Below, piece after piece: positions 23,025 through 35,187 of a stretch of 64,000 nt of DNA (position 1 is the stretch's first letter; the number at the start of each line of letters is the position of its first letter). Origin of the DNA: Endocalyx cinctus (lineage: Eukaryota > Ascomycota > Sordariomycetes > Amphisphaeriales > Apiosporaceae). The position numbers were made by a program, and so were the translations under genes. Below the pieces are notes generated by a model. The model saw nothing but the letters and a program-made list of their open reading frames with translations, had not been told where the DNA came from and ran no database searches. The stretch lies in the NCBI GenBank assembly GCA_001600455.1, contig BCKC01000003.1:1488001-1552000 (forward strand), in the 5' to 3' direction.

Positions 23025-26000
23025 GGATAGTATTCGATCTCGTCTCTTTCTTTAATTCTTGAGTGCTATCGTCGTCGCCAGCGAGGCTTTTGACCATGCA
23101 CAGCTGAACAACGCTTTTACCCCATTCTCACATTCTCCTAAAAGTTTCGAAAGGGAAGGAAAGCCAAGGCAGGGGAGGAACTTAAAGGTTTAAAAACGAG
23201 GGTGGCAGGCCGGGAACGGAAGATTCGATGCAAGTGATAGCTGTCACTATTGCGGCCTTCATCTGAGAAGGTATGGAATGGACTGATAGGACTAGACTAG
23301 CAAGAACCTTGGACGCCCACTTGCGTACTTTGCTCGGTATCTATTCGGTGTCCAAAAGAAAGAAACTTTGGTCATTTGGTCACCAACCATGGAGTAACAT
23401 TCATCGAATCGGACAATATCGGCAAGGTGGATTAAATCATGACCCTAGATACCCTAGATGCCTTAAAGATATGCTAGGTTAAGATAAAATATATTGGACC
23501 CAGATGGCCTAGATTGATAGATGACGATATTTTTTAAGGTAAGATAGTTAAGTAATAATAAATAAATAAATATTATTACGCCATAAGGAATCAAAAGGGG
23601 GAAAAAGTTATCAATAGAAGCTGAAAAAAAAAAAAAAAGGAGGGAAGAGTACACAAAGTTACCTTACCGTTAAGGTACAGTCATCCCAATTCCAGATTGG
23701 ATCTCATGCGGATTGCCCCGCCATCTACGAATGAATCTACGATCCTGGCCAACCCGCCTCGGCTTATTATAATTATTACAGAATAGTATATACTATGTAA
23801 TATATTTTAAAAAAGGAAGAGCCTAGGTACTTATGTATTTATGTAGTAGTAACTTTAGTAGGAGGAGTATATATAAATACAAGAGAGGGGGGGGGGGGAG
23901 AAAAAAGAAGAAGAACCTAGGTAAAATAAAGTCAAATATCTACAGCACTTATGTACAGTACTCAGCGTATACTACCTACCTAGGTAGGTATCTAGGTAAT
24001 ACTAGAGACTAACTAGAGATTACTTAGGTACTTACAGTGGTAGACGCAAACGGTATATCAACCCTAGAATTATTACCGCTATAACTTTGTTATTTATACT
24101 TTCTTGACCTATACGTGTATGTAGGTACTTAAGTACTTTATCTACCTATCCTATACTAACTCACTTCTATAGCATTTACTTAAGAACATGTGAAAGATGG
24201 ATAGGTACCTATTTATCTCACTCGGTACGGTATCTTTTTAGGTACTTAATTAGGTAGCTAGGTAAGCTAAATGAGCCTAAGGCCGTCGGGTAGATACAGC
24301 GTATATGGACATTGCTAGGGCTATATTGACAGCACATCATATCACATCAACCTCCGGGTACGGAAGTATACGTAGTATTCTTCTTTTCATTACGGGATGG
24401 GTTACATGTATATGTATCTCGGCCGCATAATAGGTAACGGAGTAATATCCTTGCACACTCTGTCCACCTTTGACACACCTAATAATATTCGAGATAGATA
24501 TGGTAGGCCGAGGCGCATTCCGTAAAACAAGATCATCGAGATTCATATAATACCCCTACCCGTAGTGATGGGCCTTAGTAAGTCGATATAAGATATCGTC
24601 CAGCTAATCAACCATCTGCTTCCGCCCCCCTCGGCGTAGGAAAGTAGCAAATTATGAAATAACGATAGTTGATTGCTTCGATCATGATATATCTTTCACT
24701 GCACTCGAATCTGCGAATCATTCCCGGAACTGCTCCCCAGTGGCACTGGAGCCAAATGGAACTGCAGCAAGGGTTACCGACGCATGAATCCAAGAGTAAA
24801 ACCTCTCTCGCTATTTGCCAAAGCCAAGCACGTCGATTTCGAGCATCATGTTAACCGACGTCGGGTCCGGTCAAACTCTATCATTCATGACGGAGTGTCC
24901 CTCCCGATGCTGCATGGTCTGCAAGGAGACGCACTTGCTATCTCGTTGACGTAGTCTAATCTCCGACTGCATGTTGCTCCACGCTTTGAACCCGGTGCCC
25001 TAATACCAAAATATTCGCAGCCTGACTTGAAGGTGAAAAAAAAAAAGAGGTCGCATCATATGTGGCCGTATGATAAAGCTAGGGAGACCGTCGGTTGTGG
25101 GTGGTATTAGGCAGGTCCTAAAATCAAGTCTCACCGTGACTATTATAAGTGATTTCAAATGGGATAGCCTGATCAGAATACAAGGTTTGACCTGTCTAGC
25201 TTTGTCGTGCATCACTTCAGCCTCTTAGTGTATCATATTGTTGGGCAGATATTGGTATGCTAGACTGGATGTTCTCTATGCATCAAGCTATCTCAGATAT
25301 CGTGCCGATGGTTTACGGCCGCCTTTGAACAGAGCTAGCCTTGTCAAGCTCTCATTAGGAAATATATTCGTGCACCATACTAGACAAAGCGAAAATACAG
25401 GAGTCGTCTCACTGCTTGTTGTATTCATTACAGTTCCGTCAAACGTAGAAGCTCGTAGCTTCGCGCTATAGACTAGATCTGATACCAAAGAGTCGAAAGT
25501 TAGCTTCTGGCTAGAACATACTCACTCTTCTTTTCACTGGTCTGGATTACCTCATGTAATCACGATGAGGAGAACGGCAAATTAAAGTATTCTAGAACAC
25601 GGCATAAGAGAAACCAAATATCCACCCACCTACTTCGTAGACACTACCTACCCGTGCAAAGGCAGGCGACAGGTTTCCCTCACACCACCGAGTGACGCGT
25701 CAGGCTTATGTAGGTTCATTGCCGCAAAGTATAGGGGACGCCAGGATGAATCCTCCGAACTCGCTACCATAAATCTCGAAGACCAGAAGCCCCCAAGAAT
25801 CACTGTGCAAGGCCACCCCCGAGCCCCCCAAAAGACGATAGTGACGTATGCGTTCTCAACAAAAGCCTCGTTCTACGAGCTTCGTAGATAAGATAGCTAA
25901 CTTGAATACACTTGATCGGTCGTGACTTTATGCTTGTATATACTATTTAACTTCCTACGCAGAGCCAAATTTTCCTAAGCGCGAAAGTTCGGGGCAGATC

Positions 26001-26538
26001 AAAAGAGATATTAGGAACATACTCGTGAAAGTCGTCATCTATCCCTCAAATAACGAAGAGGACTAAAGTAATGACGAAAACTTTACCATATCAAGCTACT
26101 CGCAATTCGTAGCACGTAGATTGAACCATACGAACAAAAACTTTTATGGAGTGGGAAGAGGTCTCTTCTAGTTGGTATTCCGGGCCAATCACCCATGAAT
26201 CATCCAACCTATCTAATATAAGTTGATGTATCTATGTATAGTACACTGCGAGGACCTAAAGTTCTGAAAAGACAGGCTTTGTTTGTTCCCCCTAACAGGG
26301 TATTTCTTTAAGATTGGGAAGGGGGGTATCCGACAACGCCAATCATGGTGCAGTAGTGAACAGCACTATCCAATATGCTTCTCCGTAAAACATGGGATAC
26401 CAATAACACCTCAGTCATTTCAAACCCCATATATAGTTATATCCACCTCATCCCGACGCATTCACTCATTAAATTTAAGGCCCGCGTATTCCCTAGTACA
26501 ACATCGTCTCCAGACTTATGTGTAAATGTGTGCGATTT
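23025..26538. other. Intergenic DNA rich in CCTAGGTA words
   Basis: About 3.5 kb without a recognisable gene. It holds the promoter of the GST-fusion gene, a G-run near 23890, and between 23820 and 24270 a dense set of TACCTAGGTA / TAGGTACTTA words, several palindromic. The remainder has only short random frames. Confidence 0.5.
23820..24270. repeat. Cluster of TACCTAGGTA-like palindromic words
   Basis: CCTAGGTA, TAGGTACTT and their complements recur many times in 450 bp, including a perfect TACCTACCTAGGTAGGTA palindrome near 23975. The array is irregular and not tandem. Confidence 0.6.
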
Positions 26539-29500
26539 TTAGGTATTCGAATCCCATCCCATATCCATGACATCTATGGGCATGTTCATCAGATTTCGCA
26601 TCATGCCCTCCGTGCCGGGTGTCATTCCAGCCTGTTCCGGCATCTCCCAGGAAGGAACTGAGAAATCGTTGCCAGAAGCATCGTTCATGTCAAAGCCACC
26701 ACCTCCTTGGTCCGTCGTCGCCCCGCCGCCCGAAGACATGTCAAACCCTTGATGATGAGCGTTTGGGAAGAAAGCGGCTACGGCGGCCGCGTCTAGTTCT
26801 GCTTGCGTCCCCAGATTTTGATTCGCTGCCATAGGACTAGCGTTAAAGGAGTTGGTGCCGGATGGATTCCTTCCGTTTCCGAGGTTGTTGTTGTTGCCGC
26901 TGTTCGTGGTCCCGCCGTGATGTTGATCCGACGTGCTGCTCGAGTTAGGCGTAGGCCGGCTCGATTGCCCGTCCGAGCATCCGGACATATCGTTGGATTC
27001 GCTACCTACTCGGCTCTCGATAAATCCGCCGCGCTCGAAATTCAAGCTGGGAGGGATCATCAAATCGTTGTTCGAAGATGAAGATGTGTCCTGCTGTCCC
27101 GATGAATTCCGTTCTCGAGACGGCAGCCCGTGCGCGCTTGCAAACCACGACTGACTTCCGAAATCATTCGTCGGTGCCTGTTGTTGAGCACCCATACCAC
27201 TGCCTCGGTTTGAATTGTCCGCCGGCAGGGACAGCTCCGGAGGATGGGGCGGCGGTCCATTCTCGTCCGGCATGCTGAAATAGTTACAGTTGTCTTCTTG
27301 CTCGGTTTCAAATGCCAATATGCCAGTACCGCGCTTTGAGTTATTATGCCCTGAAGGATCCGTGTGATGCGGCATCTTCGGTACGCGCTTAGCGGAGGGC
27401 TGTGGTTTTTCATGTTAGCTATCACTATAAAGTTGGTGTCCTATGAGACTAGAAAAGAACGAAAAGAAGAACATACGCTATCGCTGCTTCGTGGGAACGC
27501 GGTTTTGAGTCTGGGTATTCGCATACCCAGCGCCTCCAAGTCAACGTCAAGCTGGACAAGAAAAGACTCGGTCAATGGGTTCTTTCTCTTCATCGCGTTC
27601 ATAGCTGCCAAGAGAAAGCGTAAAGAATCCGCCGTCTGGACGCAATCCGGACGGCTCTTCAGATACTGAACAAAAACCCTGGCTGCCACATATAGGCAGA
27701 ACGATATAAAAGGATTCATCTGCAAATTGTTGTGAGTCTTGCGCCGATCTTGATGGGGAAGTGATGCACGAGTAGTACTTACAGTAGAGAGATCCAAATG
27801 AGACACCATCCTCATGATACTGGCGATTTCATTCGCTGCAGTGATACACCGAACCTTGCTTTCCGAGCTTACCGTCTGCGGTAACTTGTTTCGATCCGCC
27901 TTGAAGATCGCAGCTTGGTGTAGACATATGGTCGACGTGTGAATGTTCATGTTGGTGAAAACGATATTAGGGTTGGAGAGCCCAGCCGGGAGCTTTAAGC
28001 GATTAGGCAGGCAAAGCGAGGTGTTGAGAAGGATATTGTCCATATTACGGTGACGCTTCCAAAACTCTCCGTTCATGTCGTGATCGCGGTCGTCCGCATC
28101 TGGTCGATGCAGATGGACGAGGTTCCGGCCGAAGAGGCATGCCATGAGAACGATCCCGCCGAACGACGAAAGTTTCCCCGCTCCTGCCACGCCCATAGCA
28201 TCCTGGAGCGTCTGCGTTTCTTCCGGTCTGCTCAGGTTGAAGGCCTCTTCCGACGCAGGCAAGTTGGTCATGATATCTCTCTCGTCGACTGTCATTGGCC
28301 AGCCAGTTCCTATGCTTGCGTATCTGTCTTCGCAGAAGGCCATCCAAAACGTTCGCCGTCGCTCTTCCCTTTCGGTCCAGTCGCGAGGCGGAGGCAAACA
28401 CTGCTTGACATCCAGACCTTTCCCGTCAAGACGGTGCAATCCAATCCTGGGCTCTGTTAGGTAAAGCAAAACTGGAGAAGAAGCAAGACTTATAGTCACT
28501 CACATCTGAGCTAAGCGCACCGAGGCGCCGGTATTCATCCAGGCTCTCGGAAAATACATCATTTTAAACTCGTACGAAGCCAGCAATATATGTGTCTGAC
28601 AGTGGGCGACTGATATCATGTGTTCCCCATAACCTTTGACATAGTCGGCTTCGACGTATTTGCGAGCACGATGGTAGAAGAGTTCTTTAAGATCTACGTA
28701 TTTATCTGTTATTGCGCTGGCCTGGGTCCAGATGGCATAGCGCAGCGCTACGGGTGGTCTTTGGTTTGGTGCTCTGTAAAATCGATAGTAAGCGGATAGC
28801 CCTTCTGAAATTGCGATTCAAAATTGTCGGCGCCCTCATTCGAAAGTTGAGATGAGGACTCCTCGCAAGGGATTAGACGTACAGATTCATTGCGGCCAAG
28901 TACCGAAATTTGTGGATCATAGGCATAGATGGATGTATCTTCTCGAAGTATATTTGATGACTGTGGAAACACACGTGTTAGCTGTTACCGGTCTTAGTAT
29001 CCAATCGCGGATGTATATGCTCACAGCTCGTCAATCGTGTCTTGGGGCGGAAGTGGTTCTTCTAGACCTAAACCTATCATCTCCCAGGTAAAGCTTGGAT
29101 CCATCGAGCCCAAACCACCCATGGACGACATGCCATTCCCAAAGTTGAAGTCATCCAAGGTAGCATTGCCGTTGCCGCCAGCTTGAGGTGACTCCCCGGT
29201 AAAGTTCCAGCGGTCTGCATCACGATCGTTCGCAAGAGGCGCTGAAGGATTGGTAATGTTAAAGTTGGGTGTTACTGATGTCGGCTGCTGATTCTTGGGT
29301 TGTTCAAACCCGGTATTCGGGGCTTTGGAAGTCTCGGGACTACTGCCGGCGTTGGGCTCTTGCGTCTTCAAGAGTTCCTCGACTTGCTCTGTAGATAAGA
29401 GAGGGACAATGGTCAATGATATGTCTGGATGAATGCATTGGGCATGCACTACTACTCACTCAATCTCTCTTCTAATGCCTTCACGTAACCCCTCTTCGGA

Positions 29501-29778
29501 CCACTCTTTTTTCTCTGCTCATCGTAGGCACACGAATGTCCTAATCTTGTACAAGTACTACAACTCGGTTTGATACCATCACATCGCAACTTCCTACGTC
29601 GGCAAATCATACAAGCGAGTCGCTTAGGTTTAGGTACATCGTTATTATTACGGGGCACAGAAGACGAAGTTGGATCGGCAGGTGGGCTGTTGTCGGTTCC
29701 TTGAGAACCGTCGTCTTGCATTGGCCCTCCAAAACTGTCACCATTGAGTGGTGACATTTTCTTTAGCAGTGCGTCCAA
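26539..29778 (-). CDS. Zn2Cys6 transcription factor with fungal_trans domain
   Basis: Seven exons in phase: 29460-29778, 29025-29388, 28883-28960, 28504-28773, 27783-28446, 27477-27719 and 26539-27399, giving 932 residues. A start at 29757 (MSPLNG) is equally possible. The binuclear zinc cluster has cysteines 56, 59, 66, 73, 76 and 83 in the C-X2-C-X6-C-X6-C-X2-C-X6-C pattern. It is followed by the linker SGPKRGYVKALEERL and a leucine-rich dimerisation segment. Exons 3-6 carry the fungal_trans middle homology region: IYFEKIHPSMPMIHKFRYLA, RPPVALRYAIW, and REERRRTFWMAFCEDRYAS. The last exon is a Gly/Asn/Ser/Gln-rich tail likely to act in activation. It is a nuclear DNA-binding regulator. I do not recognise its pathway or targets. 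Intron 27720-27782 is 63 nt without a stop, so retention would add 21 residues. Confidence 0.88.
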
Positions 29779-32700
29779 GCGGATGACGTTTTAATCGAAG
29801 AATCGTCTGGAGAGGCGTCGACCAACGAATTCTGACAAATGCATATATAGCGTTGTAAGCGGTCGCCTGTCTCTTTTCTTCTTTTGGTTATTAACTTTAA
29901 GAACGTTTTATCTCGCCGTATCAGCGGATCTAGACTCGGTTTAGAAAGATAAAATAGTACTACAGATTAATAACGTCGTCAGTGTGCATTCATCTGACTT
30001 AAATCGTCTTCTAGAGCGGATCTCGGTCGAGGAAGCACGGTTGTTAAGTGAGGTAAAGGACTTGTGGAAGATCTTCAGGATCAATAAATTGCGGGTAGAT
30101 ATTTTTTATGAAATGGAGTTGAGATAGTATGTATTACTAATTGAAGCAGAGGTGAGAAACATTTGGGAACGAAGCTCGGGAATGGTATTGTCACCCCAAG
30201 TATCGATTTCTTAGTTGACACGCTTCTTTATTATTTAGAAGAACACTTTATTGGTAAATGTTGTATTACGGTATATTACACTTTTGTAGTTTCTAACAAG
30301 TAATCACCTATTTCTGTAGTAGTTAGTATACGCCATCAGACTACATACAGTACATATCAAGTAAGCTGTTAGGGTGGATTCCAGGGAGTTGGTAACTAAT
30401 GAATAGCGTAGTTTCTTAGCATCAGATAAAGGATCTAAGGCTGAACGGAGGAGACGTACATACATCCAGTACAGTAGACACTCAACAGTGTAGTGTGGCA
30501 AACTGACAGGGCGTAATAAAGGTTGACGACCCCCTGAATCCTGAGACTTATGAAGAATCACAAATCGGGAATAGTGTACTTGCTGCTTTTACTCAAGCAG
30601 TCAGGCGCGGTATGCCTTATGATCGCTCAAGCAGTTTAAAGATGCTTGGCAGCTTGTTAATTGAAAAGTTGAATTGATAGATTTATCAAGTCATCCATAA
30701 TGCAACCGTATTCGAAATTAATGTTGCTTTTAACCATAATAAAAGGAAGTTTATTAATTCTATGTTTCTTTTATTAGACTTGAAAGTTGGTTGCGGGGTT
30801 ATACCCGTAGTCTAGCTATCTACAAGTAGGTAGATATACATTTCTGCTGGCTGGTGGGACATCTTGCTTACGTATGGAGTACTTTACTTTACTTATCCAG
30901 TTGGTTATCTATCACTGTGGGTTTGTCTGTGAACTCCTCACGTAAGGTGCTACTTATAGGAACATATGTACAGGTCTTCTGCTTCTTATACCTTAATCGA
31001 ATAGCCCAACTTAACGCCTGGATTTTTTACCTACTCAAGGCCTAGTTCTCTGAAGCCTTGCTATTTGCCTGGCTTCTTACGGCTATCATCATCTCTAGCG
31101 ATCATTTCGTATACCGTAAATATACACAGTAGCCCCTTTTACATGGTTTATATTACCGTCGTAATGTTCGCCGTCATTCTTTGCCGGGGTTCTTAACGTA
31201 ACGCGGAAGTCAAAATTAAAGTCGAAGAGCACGTACAATCTGCTCGTCTCATTGCTACAGATCTAGCGAATTTTAGTGGAGCAATGCTTTGGCGTGATAT
31301 CATACCGAAGATCCAAGTTGTTGATTTGTATAAGCCGTTCAAGTCATTCGGCTGGAAAACAAACATCTTGCTTTATATCAAACCAGCAATGAACCTGACT
31401 ACGCCCTTCAAATTCGTGGGTTATTTTACAAGGCCAATGTCCGCTATTGAACTCATGAAGTACATCCTACTGCACGAGTTGAGTCGCCTAGGTCCTAGGA
31501 ATCATAAGAAATACATCGTGCAAACACGGGCACTTAGCACATTGCATATGATCATGCTCTGCATCAACATACGTCGATATCATCTCGCCAGCCTGCAATG
31601 CAGATAGAGCATATATACCCGCAGCACCTTAGCTACTATCGTAGGATTCATGGATGCTTGACAGCAACTTCATTGTCGTTAGAGTTGTCGTTATAACCTT
31701 GGAAATGCATAGAGCACTTGACTAACAATCGAGGTAAAACCTACGGTTACTGAGCTATTATTTAGGCAGCGACTTCTTAGGAAGTCGCTTGATTACGTCT
31801 GCTCAGTACGGAGTAGGTATTCACGAATGAATATGTAAGTACATACAGTAGTACTGGAAGTTATGCAAGTTTGTCCACTTCTTTTCTTTGCATAAGAGAA
31901 GAGTGGATACACCTCGGTTGGATTCAAGCTCCTACTTAGTATAAAAGCGGCATGGCCCAGGAAAACAGTCTTTATTCGGTACAGAATCGTCCAATCCGTC
32001 CTTTTCTGGTACATCACCAAAGATGAGTGACAAGGGAGCCCACACCCAAAGTATGAGTTCATTATATTACACTACTGTAAGTATTAGGGGTTATTCAAGG
32101 CAGAAGTGAAAAGGACGCAATGTGCTGAAACTCGACCCTCGGGACAAGTTCTAGCAATCCCACTTCCCTCTTCAGCTGTGCCTCTTGGCTTGGACCCTGC
32201 AAGATTAACGTCAAAGGAGGCCAGGTATTAGATAGGTCAGTGTAGGATATTTTGAGCTTGTCTAGGTATTATATATTATCCATTCTGTAAATCACACGAG
32301 TCCTGTTAGTGATCGTCATAGATGAAGAGTCATTCTTATTAAGTTGAGAGATGGATAAGCTCATGATGTAGGATACACCATTTCATAAAATGCCTAGCCT
32401 TAAGTGATTTACATTTGACATTGCAACACTAAGGACGGAGACGGATGTTACTTACACCAGATAGAATATCTTAAGCTTTCAAGGATCATCACATTGATCT
32501 ATCTTCAGTATTAAAGGGATTTGCCTTATTTCTCTAAGAACTAGCTACTATGTAAGCTTCTTTGATACGAAAGGGATGAGTAGCTGACTAACATCAGAGC
32601 GGAGGAATGAGGCGCCGGCTTATGTCTACCCTACCAAAAAAAAAACCCCTTGGTAGGGCTCCTTGTTTTTAACGCGAGTGCGAGCTAGGATACCTAATAC

Positions 32701-33112
32701 GATCAGTCACGTCATGCAATAACCCTTGACTGCTGGTACATAAAGCTGCAACTTGTCCCAGTCTTCCTCTCCATATAATCGGCGTAAACTTGTATGAGGC
32801 CTTAACATCCTCTTACAACGTAAGCAAGATAGAATTGATAAATAAGGGAGCTCCATGTGGGCATTTACAGCTCCCTTTCAAACACTTCTCGTCAGCAACG
32901 AAAATTTGTGGTAATATAGCTTATTAGTTAGTAAATCTCTAACGCCATAATTGATATAATGTGGTTTCCCTTCCCGACTTCGCTATGAGATGATTCAGCA
33001 CTCTAAATTGAACCACAGTTGGGCTCATCGATGTCGATAATTCATAATATCGGTGCTTGTTAGTCATAAATCATTGAGTTGGCTCACCGAAATTGACTCA
33101 GGTGGCTGATTT
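29779..33112. other. Intergenic DNA between the Zn2Cys6 gene and tex1
   Basis: About 3.3 kb without a recognisable gene. It contains a TACGGAGTA motif at 31807-31815 and a 9-bp perfect hairpin at 31768-31789. Reading frames such as 31284-31607 have no family character. It includes the promoter of the Zn2Cys6 gene and the tex1 3' flank. Confidence 0.5.
31768..31789. other. Perfect 9-bp hairpin with TTAG loop
   Basis: The arms AGCGACTTC (31768-31776) and GAAGTCGCT (31781-31789) are exact inverse complements around a 4-nt loop. It stands alone in intergenic DNA, so its role is unknown. Confidence 0.7.
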
Positions 33113-34480
33113 TTATTTTCCTCCAGTGCTGGCCCCTATTATTCGTAGACTGCCGGAATCAGTATAGGCGAGAGCGTATCGATTCGGGGCCCAGGCAATG
33201 ATCGGTGAAGGAGAGTTGGTCTTGTATGTGCAAAGATGTTCTCCCGTCTCTGAAAGGGCAATCTCCAAGCCATTGCCTACTTTCGTTAGCATAATCTTAA
33301 CGAGGACTGATCGAAAGAGGAAGCGAATCTCTTTAAGGGCTTACCTTCTTCACTTCCACCAACAACATATAGACCGTCCCAAGAGAAGCCTGAATTTCGA
33401 CGGGTTAGAATCGTTTTACTCATGTCAAAGGACAAAATGGACGTACTGATGCTTCGGACCGGTCCAGTCATTTTGGTAACCGTTCGGATACAATTCCACT
33501 CTGTGGTATCCCACAAAGCGATGAGGGAGTCAGAGCCCCCTGTGGCAAGATATCGGTTGTATGGGTGCAGTTCAACAGCCGTGCAGGATGAGGTGTGCCC
33601 GGTAAGCATGAATTCATTGTCCGGCTCGTTTTTATAATCGAATTTATAAGCCGGCTCAAAGCTTGGGAAGGACAGGATTCTCGTCTTGCCCCCAGCTGTT
33701 GTAGCAAATATTCTCTCTCCACTCCAGCAAAAGGTGATATTGTTTGTGATGACTGATTGCTGGTGTGATGAGATGGGTGTACTTTGGGTTGGTGAGATTA
33801 CGAACAGTTTATCTTCCTATCGAAACAGTTAGCTTATCCGAAGCAGAAGATAGCAGCCATTCGGAAATCCTCACCTTGTTACCAACAACAACGAAATCGC
33901 CACGAGGGGCCCAAGCCAAAGTAAAAGTTTCCCCAAGGCCTTTTACCTCATTTAAAACCTGCTTGGTCTTGACATCCCAAAACCTCACTACGCCATCGTT
34001 ACTAACACTGCAGAGTTCAAGCTCTTTGGCAGGATTAAACGCGACTTTCTCAATCGGTGCTGTATGTCCCTTTAATTCGGTTGTTTGCCGAACATTGGGC
34101 TTATCCACGTTCCCTAGAAACACTCAGGGTCAGTCGTGTCTTTCCAGAAATTGAATCGAAGAAGCTCCTAGCTCCTCGTCACTGAATTTCTGAAATACCC
34201 AGTACGAGTGTTGAAGACATTTCAAAAGGGAGTAACCATACAAACACGTAAAGTTTTATCAACGCAGCCTGTGGCTAAGTAATTCCCTAAGGGATTCCAT
34301 GCAATAGTACGAATGCTATAAAAATCAGTACTCTGATACCGAATAATGTCAGAAGCTTTAGACTTACTTATTGGGGGATTTAGAGGTGTTCGGATCATGA
34401 TAAACAGTAGGTCTAAGAGAGGGAAACTGGGACTTCAACCTCTCAGGCGCAACTGAGGTTCTAGTTGTGGATCGGGCCAT
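33113..34480 (-). CDS. tex1: THO complex subunit Tex1/THOC3 (WD40)
   Basis: Six exons in phase: 34368-34480, 34242-34315, 33875-34113, 33447-33816, 33345-33389 and 33113-33276, giving 334 residues, the expected size for Tex1/THOC3. Introns are 52-128 nt with consensus ends. Tex1 is a beta-propeller subunit of the THO/TREX complex that couples transcription to mRNP packaging and nuclear export. WD-type blades can be followed: TIAWNPLGNYLATGCVDKTL, ELKGHTAPIEKVAFNPAKEL then GVVRFWDVKT, TFTLAWAPRGDFVVVG, LTGHTSSCTAVELHPYNRYL then SDSLIALWDTTEWNCIRTV, and the closing IIAWAPNRYALAYTD. The start MARSTTRTSVAPERLK is the first ATG before the open first exon. The gene is divergent from ric1, with about 0.7 kb between start codons. 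Confidence 0.9.
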
Positions 34481-35187
34481 TGTTCTCTTTGTGATTAATT
34501 ATGTTATTTTGGCCTGGCTTTACCAAAATGCGATGAAAACGCAAAAATGAAGAATAAAAACAAGAGAAAGTAAATTTGATTATCTCAATGTTAAGAAAAG
34601 AAGGATTTACTTCTGAATTCTGCTAGAGATGGCAGGTATTCTTTCTTTACTAATGGGTATGGCTTCCTTCTGATACAGACATTTACACAAATCACTAACA
34701 AAGCAATAGCGCTAATTGTCAACTAACAATCAGTAATTAGAGACTTGTATTATGTATTATGTATTTAATGGTGTAAAAGAGTGGAAGATATTTTCTAGAC
34801 AACTTGGAATACGATATACGATATATATATATATACTTATATGCGAGCTATGCATAATATGAATCCTATCAATTCCTCACTCATTGGCTGATTGGCTACT
34901 TCATGGATAGCCTTGCCAAATCCCTACTTAGTACCTACTGTGTACTCCGTACTTACCTTAGTGCTTAGGTATGGATACTACTGTGTATATCATCAATACG
35001 TAAGCTACTTCTTTAGGAACAGTTGCATTAATGGATATCTAATATCTCGTCATGTCACATACTGATGAAGTAGTGATTAAGCAGCCTACACTTCGCTGCT
35101 ATAGGACACCAGATCTCATCTGCCAATGGTTTGTCGGTAGTGATAGTTGTTTACCCGAATGAAGCTTTCAAGGGGCTCAAAATAGCC
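34481..35187. promoter_or_regulatory. Divergent intergenic region of tex1 and ric1
   Basis: 707 bp, AT-rich, with a TA repeat near 34822-34838 and one TACTCCGTA motif at 34943-34951. It must hold both promoters. No other element was resolved. Confidence 0.55.

Noticed and set aside
28748..28972. 74-codon minus-strand frame as part of the Zn2Cys6 protein
   Set aside because: It is out of phase; the correct phase gives IYFEKIHPSMPMIHKFRYLA followed by an intron.
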